From assembly GCA_016293155.1 (NCBI GenBank), contig JAEDEU010000081.1, positions 1 through 6,710 on the forward strand: DNA of 6,710 nt, in the 5' to 3' direction. Under the pieces are notes generated by a model that was not told the DNA's origin, made no database searches, and worked only from the letters and a program-made list of their open reading frames with translations. The DNA comes from Clostridiaceae bacterium (GTDB lineage Bacteria; Bacillota; Clostridia; Oscillospirales; Butyricicoccaceae). The position numbers and the translations under genes were made by a program. The first letter of the stretch is position 1, and every line of letters begins with the position of its first letter. Shown here in pieces: positions 1 to 5,850 of this stretch.

Positions 1-273
1 AGTACGAAAAAGTGGGAGCGGCTGGATTCTTACGGTCCCAAGTTCGTGGAAAACATTGTGCAGGCAACCGCCCGAGACATCCTCTGCTATGCCATGAATA
101 CGCTCCGTTGCTGCTCCATCGTGATGCACATCCATGACGAGGTAGTCATTGAGGCTGATCCCCGGATGTCCATGCAGGCAGTCTGCGACCAGATGGGCAT
201 GACTCCGCCTTGGGCAAAGGGGCTGCAGCTTCGTGCCGATGGCTATGAGACCAATTTTTATAAGAAAGATTAA
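1..273 (+). CDS. Phage DNA polymerase, family A (C-terminal end only)
   Basis: This is the last 90 residues of a family A (Pol I-like) phage DNA polymerase. It is open in frame 1 from the first base of the window to the TAA at 271-273, and the body of the gene lies upstream. The visible part carries polymerase motif C: His-Asp-Glu at residues 45-47 of the fragment (bases 133-141), within MHIHDEVVIE. The Asp-Glu pair there contributes to the metal-binding palm active site. Before it runs a helix (YGPKFVENIVQATARD, residues 12-27) typical of the C-terminal fingers/palm region. The closing segment, PPWAKGLQLRADGYETNFYKKD without its last few residues, is the usual ending of polymerases from Firmicutes siphophages. 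It is the probable replicative polymerase of the module downstream, and the next gene starts 13 bases after its stop. The GTG at 46 is internal and not a start. The exonuclease domain cannot be assessed from this fragment. Confidence 0.93.
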   Translation, partial: STKKWERLDSYGPKFVENIVQATARDILCYAMNTLRCCSIVMHIHDEVVIEADPRMSMQAVCDQMGMTPPWAKGLQLRADGYETNFYKKD

Positions 274-286
274 CGAGGTAAATCCC

Positions 287-724
287 ATGAGTATAAACAA
301 ATTCAACAGCGAGGGGTATTATGACCCCACTGCCTTCGAGGCAATGTCAGCGGTAGAAAAAGAAGAGAAGGCGCTCCGTGCATTCCGTCCCATCGTGTAC
401 ATCTGCTCACCCTATGCCGGAGATGTTCCTGCCAATGTCGAAAATGCTCGAAAGTACAGCCGCTTCGCCGTGGATGCCGGATATATTCCCATCGCACCCC
501 ACCTGCTGTTTCCGCAGTTTCTGAATGATACCAATCCGAAAGAGCGCCAGCTTGGGCTGTTCTTCGGGAATGCCCTCATGAGCAAGTGCAGCGAGGTGTG
601 GGTATTTGGAGAGCATATCTCAGAAGGCATGGCTGCGGAGATCAAGCGCGCCAAGTGGAAGAATTACAGACTGCGTTATTTTTCTGAAGATTTTAAGGAG
701 GTACACAATGTTTGCAATAACTGA
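287..724 (+). CDS. DUF4406/DUF7768 nucleoside 2-deoxyribosyltransferase-like protein
   Basis: This is a 145-aa soluble protein. I start it at ATG 287 (MSINKFNSEG) because a GAGGT ribosome site lies at 275-279; the in-frame ATG at 233 falls inside the polymerase gene and has no such site. Residues 1-32 are an acidic, charged extension (YYDPTAFEAMSAVEKEEKA). Residues 35-125 match the DUF4406/DUF7768 fold: a first strand and loop IVYICSPYAGD (36-46), the NVENARKYSRFAV helix (50-62), IPIAPHLLFPQF (68-79), then EVWVFGEHISEGMAAEIKRA (103-122). The glutamates E113 and E118 sit where the catalytic or substrate-binding Glu lies in nucleoside 2-deoxyribosyltransferases. Those enzymes cleave or exchange the base of deoxynucleosides; for the phage family itself the activity is not established as far as I know. 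Its place between polymerase and primase suggests nucleotide salvage, base exchange or supply. The last 17 bases overlap the next gene. Confidence 0.85.
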   Translation: MSINKFNSEGYYDPTAFEAMSAVEKEEKALRAFRPIVYICSPYAGDVPANVENARKYSRFAVDAGYIPIAPHLLFPQFLNDTNPKERQLGLFFGNALMSKCSEVWVFGEHISEGMAAEIKRAKWKNYRLRYFSEDFKEVHNVCNN

Positions 725-1031
725 AGGAACCAGAAAGGTTTTCGGAACGGAAATCACCACCTACACCAGAGACGTCGTCAGTGCCAACCTTCTGGAAGTG
801 GAGGCCGGTACAAACGGGTTCCAGGGTGGCGATGCAGGACACGGCAGCCGCGCTTATATCCGCATTGAGAATATGGGCGGCACCGCCATTCAAGTGAACG
901 CACTGGGGCATGACGGCGGGGATGGCTTTGAACTGCATCTCGGCGGCGACTGCGAATTGGAAACCATGATTACGGCACTCAAGTTTATTACGAAAGCCCT
1001 GGAAGATGGGGCCAAGGAGGTGTATGACTGA
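708..1031 (+). CDS. Small acidic conserved phage protein of unknown function
   Basis: This is a 107-aa protein that I do not recognise beyond being typical of Clostridia phage replication modules. The start at ATG 708 (MFAITEGTRK) is chosen for the perfect AAGGAGG site at 695-701, 6 bases upstream; the longer open frame from 606 lies within the preceding gene and lacks such a site. The protein is probably mostly beta strand in its first 80 residues (EITTYTRDVV, NLLEVEAGTNGF, RAYIRIENMGG, AIQVNALG, GFELHLGGD). A helix follows from residue 83 to about 101 (ELETMITALKFITKALEDG). There is no signal peptide, membrane segment, zinc-binding cysteine cluster or nucleotide-binding motif. Gly and Asp are abundant around residues 33-47 and 68-81. 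The gene overlaps its upstream neighbour by 17 bases and shares one base with the start of the primase gene (TGATG at 1029-1033), so the three are probably translationally coupled. Confidence 0.82.
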   Translation: MFAITEGTRKVFGTEITTYTRDVVSANLLEVEAGTNGFQGGDAGHGSRAYIRIENMGGTAIQVNALGHDGGDGFELHLGGDCELETMITALKFITKALEDGAKEVYD

Positions 1032-3298
1032 TGTTCACGCTGTACAGTGCGGATTATATCAATTCTCCCGGCAACTGCTCCTATCCCCACAAGATCATCG
1101 TAACGGATGAGACCACTCTCGCTGCGGCGGTCAGCCACGACTATGTCTGCGCCGAGTATATGAACAGCTACCGCAACGGTGATAATTTCCTCGGCTCCGA
1201 TTGCCTGCCCGTGGACTGTGACAATGACCACTCCGAGAACCCTGCCGATTGGGTCACCCCGGCAGATGTCCAGGCCGCATTTCCCGGCATCAGTTTTGCG
1301 GTGCATTACAGCCGGTTCCATATGCGTGAAAAGAATGGAAAACCCGCCCGGCCTAAGTTCCATGTGCTGTTTCCCATCGAGTACATGACGGACGCTGCCG
1401 CTTACAGCGAAATGAAGAAGCTGGTCAATACCATTTTCCCATACTTCGATACCAAGGCGCTGGATGCCGCCCGGTTCTTCTTCGGCACAGCTACCCCAGA
1501 GGTGGAAATGTACCCCGGCGAGATGACCTTGAGCGAATATCTTTCCGCTGACGATTTCGATGCGGATCTGCCCGGCGGTTCCCACGGTGGCACGCAGGTT
1601 ATTCCCGAAGGAAGCCGTAACGCCACTATGTCCCGCTTTGCCGGTCGCGTTATCAAGAAATATGGTGACTGCGAAGAAGCCTTCAACTGCTTTATGGAAG
1701 AAGCGGACAAATGCACTCCTCCGCTGGAACAGCAGGAACTGATGACCATTTGGCACTCCGCACAGAAGTTCTATGCCAAGGTTCAACAGCAGGACGGATA
1801 CGTCCCTCCCGAACTGTACAACGATGATACCTCCTACAAGCCGGACGATTTTTCCGATGTAGGACAGGCCGAGGTGCTGGCAAAGCACTTCTCCGGGGAA
1901 CTGCGTTATTCTCCGGCAACTCACTACATCCGCTACAACGGTCGGTACTGGCAAGAAACTGAACCCGGCGCACAGGCCGTTGCCCATGAACTGACCCGCC
2001 GTCAGATGAGGGAGGCATCCAACGATATGCTCTCGGCCCTCGCCGCACTTAAGGCTTGCGGCGCACAGGAAATCCTGGAAAACACCAGCAAAGCTAAGGC
2101 CGAAAGCATGATGAACGATGAACAGCTGGAAGCATACAAGGCATTCCTTGCGGCGAAAGCATATCAGTCCTATGTCATTCAGCGGCGCGCATCCAAAAAC
2201 ATCACCGCCACGCTGAAGGAGTCCCGTCCGATGCTGGAAATCACGCCACAGGATTTGGATGCGAACCCCTTCCTGCTCTGCACCCCGGACGCCACCTATG
2301 ATCTGCGCCTGGGTATGGCCGGAGCAAGGGAGCATTCCCCAGAGGATTTCATCACCAAGACCACCACAGTCTCTCCCGGTGACCGTGGCAAACAGATCTG
2401 GCTGGACTGCCTGGACACCATCTTCTGCGGCGATCAGGAACTCATCGACTATGTGCAGCTGATCTGCGGCCTTGCTGCAATCGGTAAGGTACAGGTCGAG
2501 GCCCTCATCATTGCCTATGGCTGTGGCCGCAACGGCAAGTCCACCTTCTGGAACTCCATCTCCCGCGTCATGGGTCTTTACAGCGGCAACATCTCTGCCG
2601 ACACGCTGACCTTCGGATGCCGCCGCAATGTGAAGCCAGAGATGGCCGAGGTCAAGGGAAAGCGTCTGCTCATCGCAGCAGAGATGCAGGAAGGTGCGCG
2701 TCTGAATGACTCTACCGTCAAACAGCTTTGTTCCACCGATGATATCTTTGCCGAAAAGAAATACAAGGACCCGTTCAGCTTCTCTCCCAGCCACAGCCTG
2801 GTGCTGTACACCAATCACCTCCCCAGGGTCAGTGCCTCTGACGATGGCACCTGGCGTCGCCTGATCGTGATCCCGTTCAATGCCAAGATTGAGGGCAAGA
2901 GCGACATCAAAAATTACGGTGACTACCTGTATCAGAATGCCGCCGAAAGCATTCTCGCCTGGATCATCGAGGGTGCCAAAAAGGTCATTGACCTGGACTA
3001 CAAATTTCCTGTTCCCGCTATCGTACAGAAAGCCATTGATGATTACCGCAGCCAGAATGACTGGTTTGGCAATTTCCTGGCCGAGAAATGCGATGTGGGC
3101 GATGGCTTGAAGGAGAGCTCCAGTGCGCTGTATCAGGCATATCGCAACTACTGTCTGGACTGCAACGAGTATGTGCGCAACACCGCTGACTTCTATCTGG
3201 CGCTGGAGAACGCAGGCTTCGAGCGTTTGGTGGTAAGCCGTAAGCGCTATTTTAAGGGCCTGAGCCTGAAGTCCGAGGACGAGGATTTTCTGAACTAA
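1031..3298 (+). CDS. Phage primase / SF3 (D5/VapE-type) replicative helicase
   Basis: This 755-aa protein appears to combine primase and helicase. The start is ATG 1031, nine bases after AAGGAGGT (1014-1021). The N-terminal ~170 residues look like an archaeo-eukaryotic (prim-pol) primase domain: an acidic DCD triad at 62-64 (PVDCDND), then KFHVLFPI with H111, and a third acidic position near FDTKALDAARFFFG (139-152). Residues ~195-247 (GSRNATMSRFAGRVI through IWHSAQKF) resemble a PriCT-type primase C-terminal helical domain. Residues ~275-470 are the D5 N-terminal linker region. The SF3 AAA+ motor follows: Walker A GCGRNGKS (497-504), Walker B-like RLLIAAEM (545-552, E551), sensor LYTNHLPRV with N595, and the arginine-finger region TWRRLIVIPF (608-615, R609/R610). 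The C-terminal ~80 residues form a winged-helix-like end. It is expected to lay primers and unwind DNA at the phage fork as a hexamer. The helicase call is firm; the primase subfamily is inferred from motifs. Confidence 0.93.
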   Translation: MFTLYSADYINSPGNCSYPHKIIVTDETTLAAAVSHDYVCAEYMNSYRNGDNFLGSDCLPVDCDNDHSENPADWVTPADVQAAFPGISFAVHYSRFHMREKNGKPARPKFHVLFPIEYMTDAAAYSEMKKLVNTIFPYFDTKALDAARFFFGTATPEVEMYPGEMTLSEYLSADDFDADLPGGSHGGTQVIPEGSRNATMSRFAGRVIKKYGDCEEAFNCFMEEADKCTPPLEQQELMTIWHSAQKFYAKVQQQDGYVPPELYNDDTSYKPDDFSDVGQAEVLAKHFSGELRYSPATHYIRYNGRYWQETEPGAQAVAHELTRRQMREASNDMLSALAALKACGAQEILENTSKAKAESMMNDEQLEAYKAFLAAKAYQSYVIQRRASKNITATLKESRPMLEITPQDLDANPFLLCTPDATYDLRLGMAGAREHSPEDFITKTTTVSPGDRGKQIWLDCLDTIFCGDQELIDYVQLICGLAAIGKVQVEALIIAYGCGRNGKSTFWNSISRVMGLYSGNISADTLTFGCRRNVKPEMAEVKGKRLLIAAEMQEGARLNDSTVKQLCSTDDIFAEKKYKDPFSFSPSHSLVLYTNHLPRVSASDDGTWRRLIVIPFNAKIEGKSDIKNYGDYLYQNAAESILAWIIEGAKKVIDLDYKFPVPAIVQKAIDDYRSQNDWFGNFLAEKCDVGDGLKESSSALYQAYRNYCLDCNEYVRNTADFYLALENAGFERLVVSRKRYFKGLSLKSEDEDFLN

Positions 3299-3306
3299 GC
3301 GCGGCA

Positions 3307-3336
3307 ATGACAAGGTGTATCAAGGTCATATATAAA
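3307..3336 (+). promoter_or_regulatory. Candidate promoter for the VRR-NUC/SNF2 genes
   Basis: A -35-like ATGACA at 3307-3312 (five of six matches to TTGACA) and a -10-like TATAAA at 3331-3336 (five of six matches to TATAAT) are separated by 18 bases. The left copy of the 13-bp inverted repeat (3311-3323) overlaps the end of the -35 box and fills most of the spacer, so a protein bound there would block RNA polymerase. The expected start near 3343 would give a leader of about 100 bases before the nuclease gene. This comes from box matching only. Confidence 0.4.
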
Positions 3337-3406
3337 AGTTTTCTTAAGGGAAAATTTCAGAAAAAACCATAAGGAAAAGTTTAGGAAAAGACATTGATAC
3401 ACCTTG
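3311..3406. repeat. Perfect 13-bp inverted repeat pair flanking an AT-rich core
   Basis: CAAGGTGTATCAA at 3311-3323 has its exact reverse complement, TTGATACACCTTG, at 3394-3406. The 70 bases between them contain 51 A or T (73%), in clear contrast to the GC-rich genes on both sides. The left arm is also the start of a tandem: CAAGGT recurs at 3321-3326, exactly 10 bp after 3311. The outer flanks are partly symmetric too (GGCAATG at 3303-3309 and, reversed, GGCAAAG within 3408-3414). Inside the core, AAAAGTTT occurs at 3334-3341 and 3375-3382, and AGGAAAAG at 3372-3379 and 3383-3390, 11 bp apart. The centres of the two arms are 83 bp apart, close to eight helical turns. This gap (3299-3439) holds no gene. 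It could be an operator pair, a replication origin or both. Confidence 0.8.
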
Positions 3407-3439
3407 CACTTTGCCGGAAATCAAGATGGAGAACACATT

Positions 3440-3721
3440 ATGAGAGAAAAAGCAATCGAGCAAAAATTATCCCTGATGGTAAAAAAGCGCGGCGGCATCT
3501 GTCCGAAATTCGTGTCTCCCGGATATGATGGGATGCCCGACCGAATCGTGCTGCTGCCGGGTTGCCATTTTGCCTTTGTGGAGGTCAAGGCTCCCGGCAA
3601 AAAGCCCCGCCCGCTCCAAATCGCAAGGCACAAATTACTGACCCGCCTCGGCTTCAAGGTCTATGTCCTGGACAACGAAGAACAGATTGGAGGTATCCTG
3701 GATGAGATACAAGCCTCATGA
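3440..3721 (+). CDS. VRR-NUC domain nuclease (stand-alone, PD-(D/E)XK fold)
   Basis: This 93-aa protein consists of little more than a VRR-NUC domain. The start is ATG 3440 (MREKAIEQKL), with GGAG at 3428-3431 eight bases upstream; the in-frame ATG at 3404 lies in the inverted repeat and has no ribosome site. The catalytic PD-(D/E)XK signature is complete: GMPDRIVLL with D34 (31-39), FVEVKAPG with E48 and K50 (46-53), and the following helix with Q60 (LQIARHKLLTRLG). The N-terminal helix REKAIEQKLSLMVKKRGG (2-19) is also typical. Family members are metal-dependent nucleases; in the FAN1 relatives they act on branched or flapped DNA, and in phages the single-domain form is common beside an SNF2 helicase. 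That arrangement is seen here, where the next gene starts 20 bases before this one stops. A role in processing replication or recombination intermediates is inferred. Confidence 0.93.
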   Translation: MREKAIEQKLSLMVKKRGGICPKFVSPGYDGMPDRIVLLPGCHFAFVEVKAPGKKPRPLQIARHKLLTRLGFKVYVLDNEEQIGGILDEIQAS

Positions 3722-5066
3722 CTACCAGGCTTATGCCATTGACTACATCGAAACCCACCCCATCGCAGCAGTCCTTTTGGACATGGGCCTTGGCAAAACG
3801 AGCATTACGCTGACCGCCATTTTTGACCTGCTGTTTGACAGCTTCGAGGTTCACCGGGTGCTGGTGATTGCACCCCTGCGTGTGGCACGGGACACATGGA
3901 CGGCTGAAGTGGATAAGTGGGATCACCTTCAGAGCCTCATCTGCTCCGTGGCTGTCGGCACTGAGACAGAACGCAAAGCGGCGCTTATGCGGCAGGCTGA
4001 CATTTACATCATCAACCGGGAAAATGTCCAGTGGCTCGTTGAGGAAAGCGGCATTCCCTTCACCTTCGACATGATCGTGATTGACGAGCTGTCCTCCTTC
4101 AAGAACCACAACACAAAGCGGTTCAAGTCCCTGCTGAAAGTCAGACCCAAGGTCAGCCGCATTGTTGGCCTGACCGGCACTCCCGCCTCCAACGGCCTGA
4201 TGGATCTGTGGGCAGAGTTCCGCATACTGGACATGGGCCAGCGGCTGGGGCGGTTTATCACCAAGTACCGCACCGACTACTTTATGCCGGACAAACGGAA
4301 CGGTCAGATCATTTACTCCTACAAGCCCCTGCCGTATGCGGAGGACGCCATTTACAGAAAAATCTCTGACATCACAATTTCCATGAAGTCCACCGACCAC
4401 CTGCAGATGCCGGAACTGGTCAGCAGCGAATATATCGTGCGTCTGTCCGATTCCGAACAGGAAGACTATGAGGATCTGAAGCGTGAACTGGTTCTGACCA
4501 TCCCGGGTGGAGAAATCACTGCTGCCAACGCCGCATCCCTCTCCGGAAAACTGAGCCAGCTTGCCAACGGTGCCATATACGATGATGCCGGTGATGTCCA
4601 CAACATCCATGACCGCAAGCTGGACGCTTTGGAAGATATCATCGAAGCGGCTAACGGCAATCCGGTTCTGGTGGCCTACTGGTTCAAGCATGATTATGAC
4701 CGCATTTCGGAACGGCTGAAAAAGTGCCATATCCCGTTTTCCAAGCTGGACACTTCCGACAGCATTCGCAGATGGAACAACGGTGAGATTCCGGTGGCGT
4801 TGATCCACCCGGCATCGGCGGGTCATGGTTTGAATCTCCAGTCCGGCGGCTCAACGCTGGTGTGGTTCGGCCTGACCTGGAGTCTGGAACTCTACCAACA
4901 GACCGTAGCCCGTCTCTGGCGGCAAGGCCAGACCTCCAAAACCGTGGTGGTGCAGCACATCATCACCAAAGGCACCATTGACGAGCGGATCATGAAGGCA
5001 CTGCGAAGCAAGGAGCGCACCCAGTCCGCGCTGATTGATGCGGTCAAGGCCGATTTGAAAATCTGA
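3702..5066 (+). CDS. SNF2-family DEAD/DEAH-type helicase (phage)
   Basis: This 454-aa superfamily 2 ATPase of the SNF2 type is much shorter than chromatin remodellers, being essentially the two RecA-like lobes. I start it at ATG 3702 (MRYKPHDYQAYAIDYI) because GGAGGT lies at 3689-3694, seven bases upstream, and the Q-motif-like HDYQ follows at once. In order are: Walker A MGLGKT (28-33), motif Ia LVIAPLRVARDTW (54-66), Walker B VIDELSSFKN (126-135), motif III GLTGTPASNG (156-165), an insert with an SEQEDYEDL helix (251-259), then lobe 2 with NPVLVAYWFKHDYDRI (320-335). Motif V is HPASAGHGLNLQ (369-380) and motif VI is QTVARLWRQGQ (400-410) with its arginine finger. The C-terminal IDERIMKALRSKE helix is typical. 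Such proteins translocate on double-stranded DNA using ATP and may drive fork repair, recombination or the overlapping VRR-NUC. The partnership is inferred from the 20-base gene overlap. Confidence 0.95.
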   Translation: MRYKPHDYQAYAIDYIETHPIAAVLLDMGLGKTSITLTAIFDLLFDSFEVHRVLVIAPLRVARDTWTAEVDKWDHLQSLICSVAVGTETERKAALMRQADIYIINRENVQWLVEESGIPFTFDMIVIDELSSFKNHNTKRFKSLLKVRPKVSRIVGLTGTPASNGLMDLWAEFRILDMGQRLGRFITKYRTDYFMPDKRNGQIIYSYKPLPYAEDAIYRKISDITISMKSTDHLQMPELVSSEYIVRLSDSEQEDYEDLKRELVLTIPGGEITAANAASLSGKLSQLANGAIYDDAGDVHNIHDRKLDALEDIIEAANGNPVLVAYWFKHDYDRISERLKKCHIPFSKLDTSDSIRRWNNGEIPVALIHPASAGHGLNLQSGGSTLVWFGLTWSLELYQQTVARLWRQGQTSKTVVVQHIITKGTIDERIMKALRSKERTQSALIDAVKADLKI

Positions 5067-5104
5067 GACAATCTTTCGACAGCCAATGACAATCCGTGCC
5101 AATC
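5067..5104. repeat. Short CAATC repeats in the gap after the SNF2 gene
   Basis: The 68-bp gap after the helicase stop contains GACAATC at 5067-5073 and again at 5088-5094, exactly 21 bp apart (two helical turns). CAATCCG occurs at 5090-5096 and 5100-5106, 10 bp apart. This spacing could mark a protein-binding site, but the units are short and chance is possible. No convincing hairpin terminator or promoter was seen here. Confidence 0.35.
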
Positions 5105-5134
5105 CGAGGATCACAAAATATCGGAGGTACGAAT

Positions 5135-5365
5135 ATGGAACCTTATCAGGCATTAGCCAACGCCATCGTAGAACTGGCAGTAAAAGACTACAAGAAAGCC
5201 CTCAAACAACACTTCCGTTTTCCCAATAACAAGGATTACGCAAACGAGGTCGCATCATTGGAGCGGTTTTTCCGTTCCGGCTGGTACGGGATGCTGACCA
5301 ACCTTGACGGCGAAGTCCTTATGACAGGGGTTCGCCGTATGGTGCGACAGGAGGTGGCAGCATGA
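5135..5365 (+). CDS. Small conserved phage protein of unknown function
   Basis: This 76-aa protein is one I do not recognise by family, although small proteins of this appearance are common just before DUF1492 genes in Clostridia phages. The start is ATG 5135 (MEPYQALANA), six bases after GGAGGT (5123-5128); the in-frame GTG at 5096 has no such site. The sequence looks helical: a first helix, ALANAIVELAVKDYKKALKQH (6-26); a basic, polar loop (FRFPNNKDYA); a second helix, NEVASLERFFRSGWYGMLT (37-55); and a short C-terminal helix, GVRRMVRQEVAA. It is mixed-charge, with aromatic residues (FFRSGWYGML) that could form a packing or interaction face. It has no cysteines, membrane segment or known catalytic motif. 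Its stop overlaps the next start by four bases (ATGA at 5362-5365), so it is co-translated with the regulator and may work with it. That link is only positional. Confidence 0.8.
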   Translation: MEPYQALANAIVELAVKDYKKALKQHFRFPNNKDYANEVASLERFFRSGWYGMLTNLDGEVLMTGVRRMVRQEVAA

Positions 5366-5790
5366 CCGCGAAGGACTTTCTGAACCAGGCTTATCTGTTG
5401 GATCAGCGGATAAAAAGCAAATCCGAGCAGATACAGTCCCTGAATGAACTCGCCACCAGCTGTACGGCAACCATGACCGGAATGCCCCACAATCCCAATC
5501 GCGGCACTTCCCGGATGGCAGACGCCGTCTGTAAGATCATCGACCTGCAGAACGAGATCGCATCGGATATGGACCGACTGGTTCAGATCAAAAAGGATAT
5601 CGTGGATGTGATCAGCAAGGTCGAAGATGTGGAACTGCGCATCCTGCTGGAACAGCGGTATCTGTGCGGTGCGACATGGGAGGAAATCACCATGAATCTC
5701 TACCACAACCGCCGCTGGATCTTCCGGCTGCATGACAAGGCCCTGGATGCTGTGCAGCAGATTCTTGACGGCAACGAAAGAAGCCACTAA
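5362..5790 (+). CDS. DUF1492 / ArpU-like sigma-region-4-type phage regulator
   Basis: This 142-aa protein is probably a late-transcription regulator. The start is ATG 5362 (MTAKDFLNQAYLLDQRI), six bases after AGGAGGT (5349-5355). Residues 1-32 and 56-89 form long amphipathic helices (RIKSKSEQIQSLNELA; KIIDLQNEIASDMDRLVQIKKDIVD without its ends), likely coiled coil. Between them is a polar linker with MPHNPNRGTSRMAD (41-54), a segment conserved in DUF1492 proteins. The C-terminal part is a sigma region 4-like helix-turn-helix: ELRILLEQRYLCGATWEEIT (91-110), then NRRWIFRLHDKALDAVQQIL (116-135). The family is related to ArpU, which is linked to late gene or muramidase control in Gram-positive phages. 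This gene occupies the usual place, last before HNH and terminase. Its stop codon lies inside the first of two tandem 10-bp repeats, suggesting that it may bind just downstream of its own gene. Regulation of the late genes is inference. Confidence 0.88.
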   Translation: MTAKDFLNQAYLLDQRIKSKSEQIQSLNELATSCTATMTGMPHNPNRGTSRMADAVCKIIDLQNEIASDMDRLVQIKKDIVDVISKVEDVELRILLEQRYLCGATWEEITMNLYHNRRWIFRLHDKALDAVQQILDGNERSH

Positions 5791-5800
5791 AAGCCACTAT
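5781..5800 (+). repeat. Two tandem 10-bp repeats before a -10 box
   Basis: AAGCCACTAA (5781-5790) is followed directly by AAGCCACTAT (5791-5800); nine of the ten bases are identical. The first unit includes the stop codon of the DUF1492 gene. The second runs into the TATAAT box at 5798-5803. The repeats fall where a -35 box and activator site would lie, and there is no good TTGACA nearby. Direct repeats one helical turn apart fit an activator or sigma-like factor contacting one DNA face. Confidence 0.75.
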
Positions 5801-5834
5801 AATGCACATTCCCTTTATGATATCATTATAATGC
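5798..5834 (+). promoter_or_regulatory. Candidate late promoter region: twin TATAATGC boxes and a palindrome
   Basis: TATAATGC occurs at 5798-5805 and again at 5827-5834, 29 bp apart; each contains a perfect -10 hexamer. Between them lies the perfect 10-bp palindrome ATGATATCAT (5817-5826). The second box has only a weak -35-like TGCACA (5803-5808, four of six, 18-base spacer). The first has none, but has the tandem AAGCCACTA units in that place. I read this as one or two activator-dependent promoters for the HNH/terminase operon. Any transcript would meet the hairpin at 5851 within a few dozen bases. Confidence 0.5.
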
Positions 5835-5850
5835 GAAGAAAATGCAGAGA

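Noticed and set aside
233..286. Longer start for the DUF4406/DUF7768 gene
   Set aside because: It would lie inside the polymerase coding region; the GAGGT site and family fit favour 287.
606..707. Longer start for the 107-aa protein
   Set aside because: It lies inside the preceding gene with no ribosome site; AAGGAGG at 695-701 marks ATG 708.
890..3313. An 807-codon open frame on the minus strand opposite the primase-helicase gene
   Set aside because: It is in codon register with the sense gene, so it stays open simply because the sense gene uses no TTA, CTA or TCA codons. The predicted protein has no recognisable domain and its start lies in the inverted repeat, while the sense frame has complete helicase motifs.
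3311..3406. Insertion sequence or CRISPR-like array at the 13-bp repeats
   Set aside because: There is no transposase, no target duplication and only one inverted pair; the enclosed 70 bp are too short and non-coding.
3654..4826. A 390-codon minus-strand open frame opposite the SNF2 helicase
   Set aside because: The register effect is the same: the sense gene avoids TTA, CTA and TCA over this stretch. No domain is seen, and the sense frame has all helicase motifs.
5236..5787. A 183-codon minus-strand open frame opposite the DUF1492 gene
   Set aside because: It lies in register with the sense gene and is explained by the same codon avoidance; no convincing protein features are seen.
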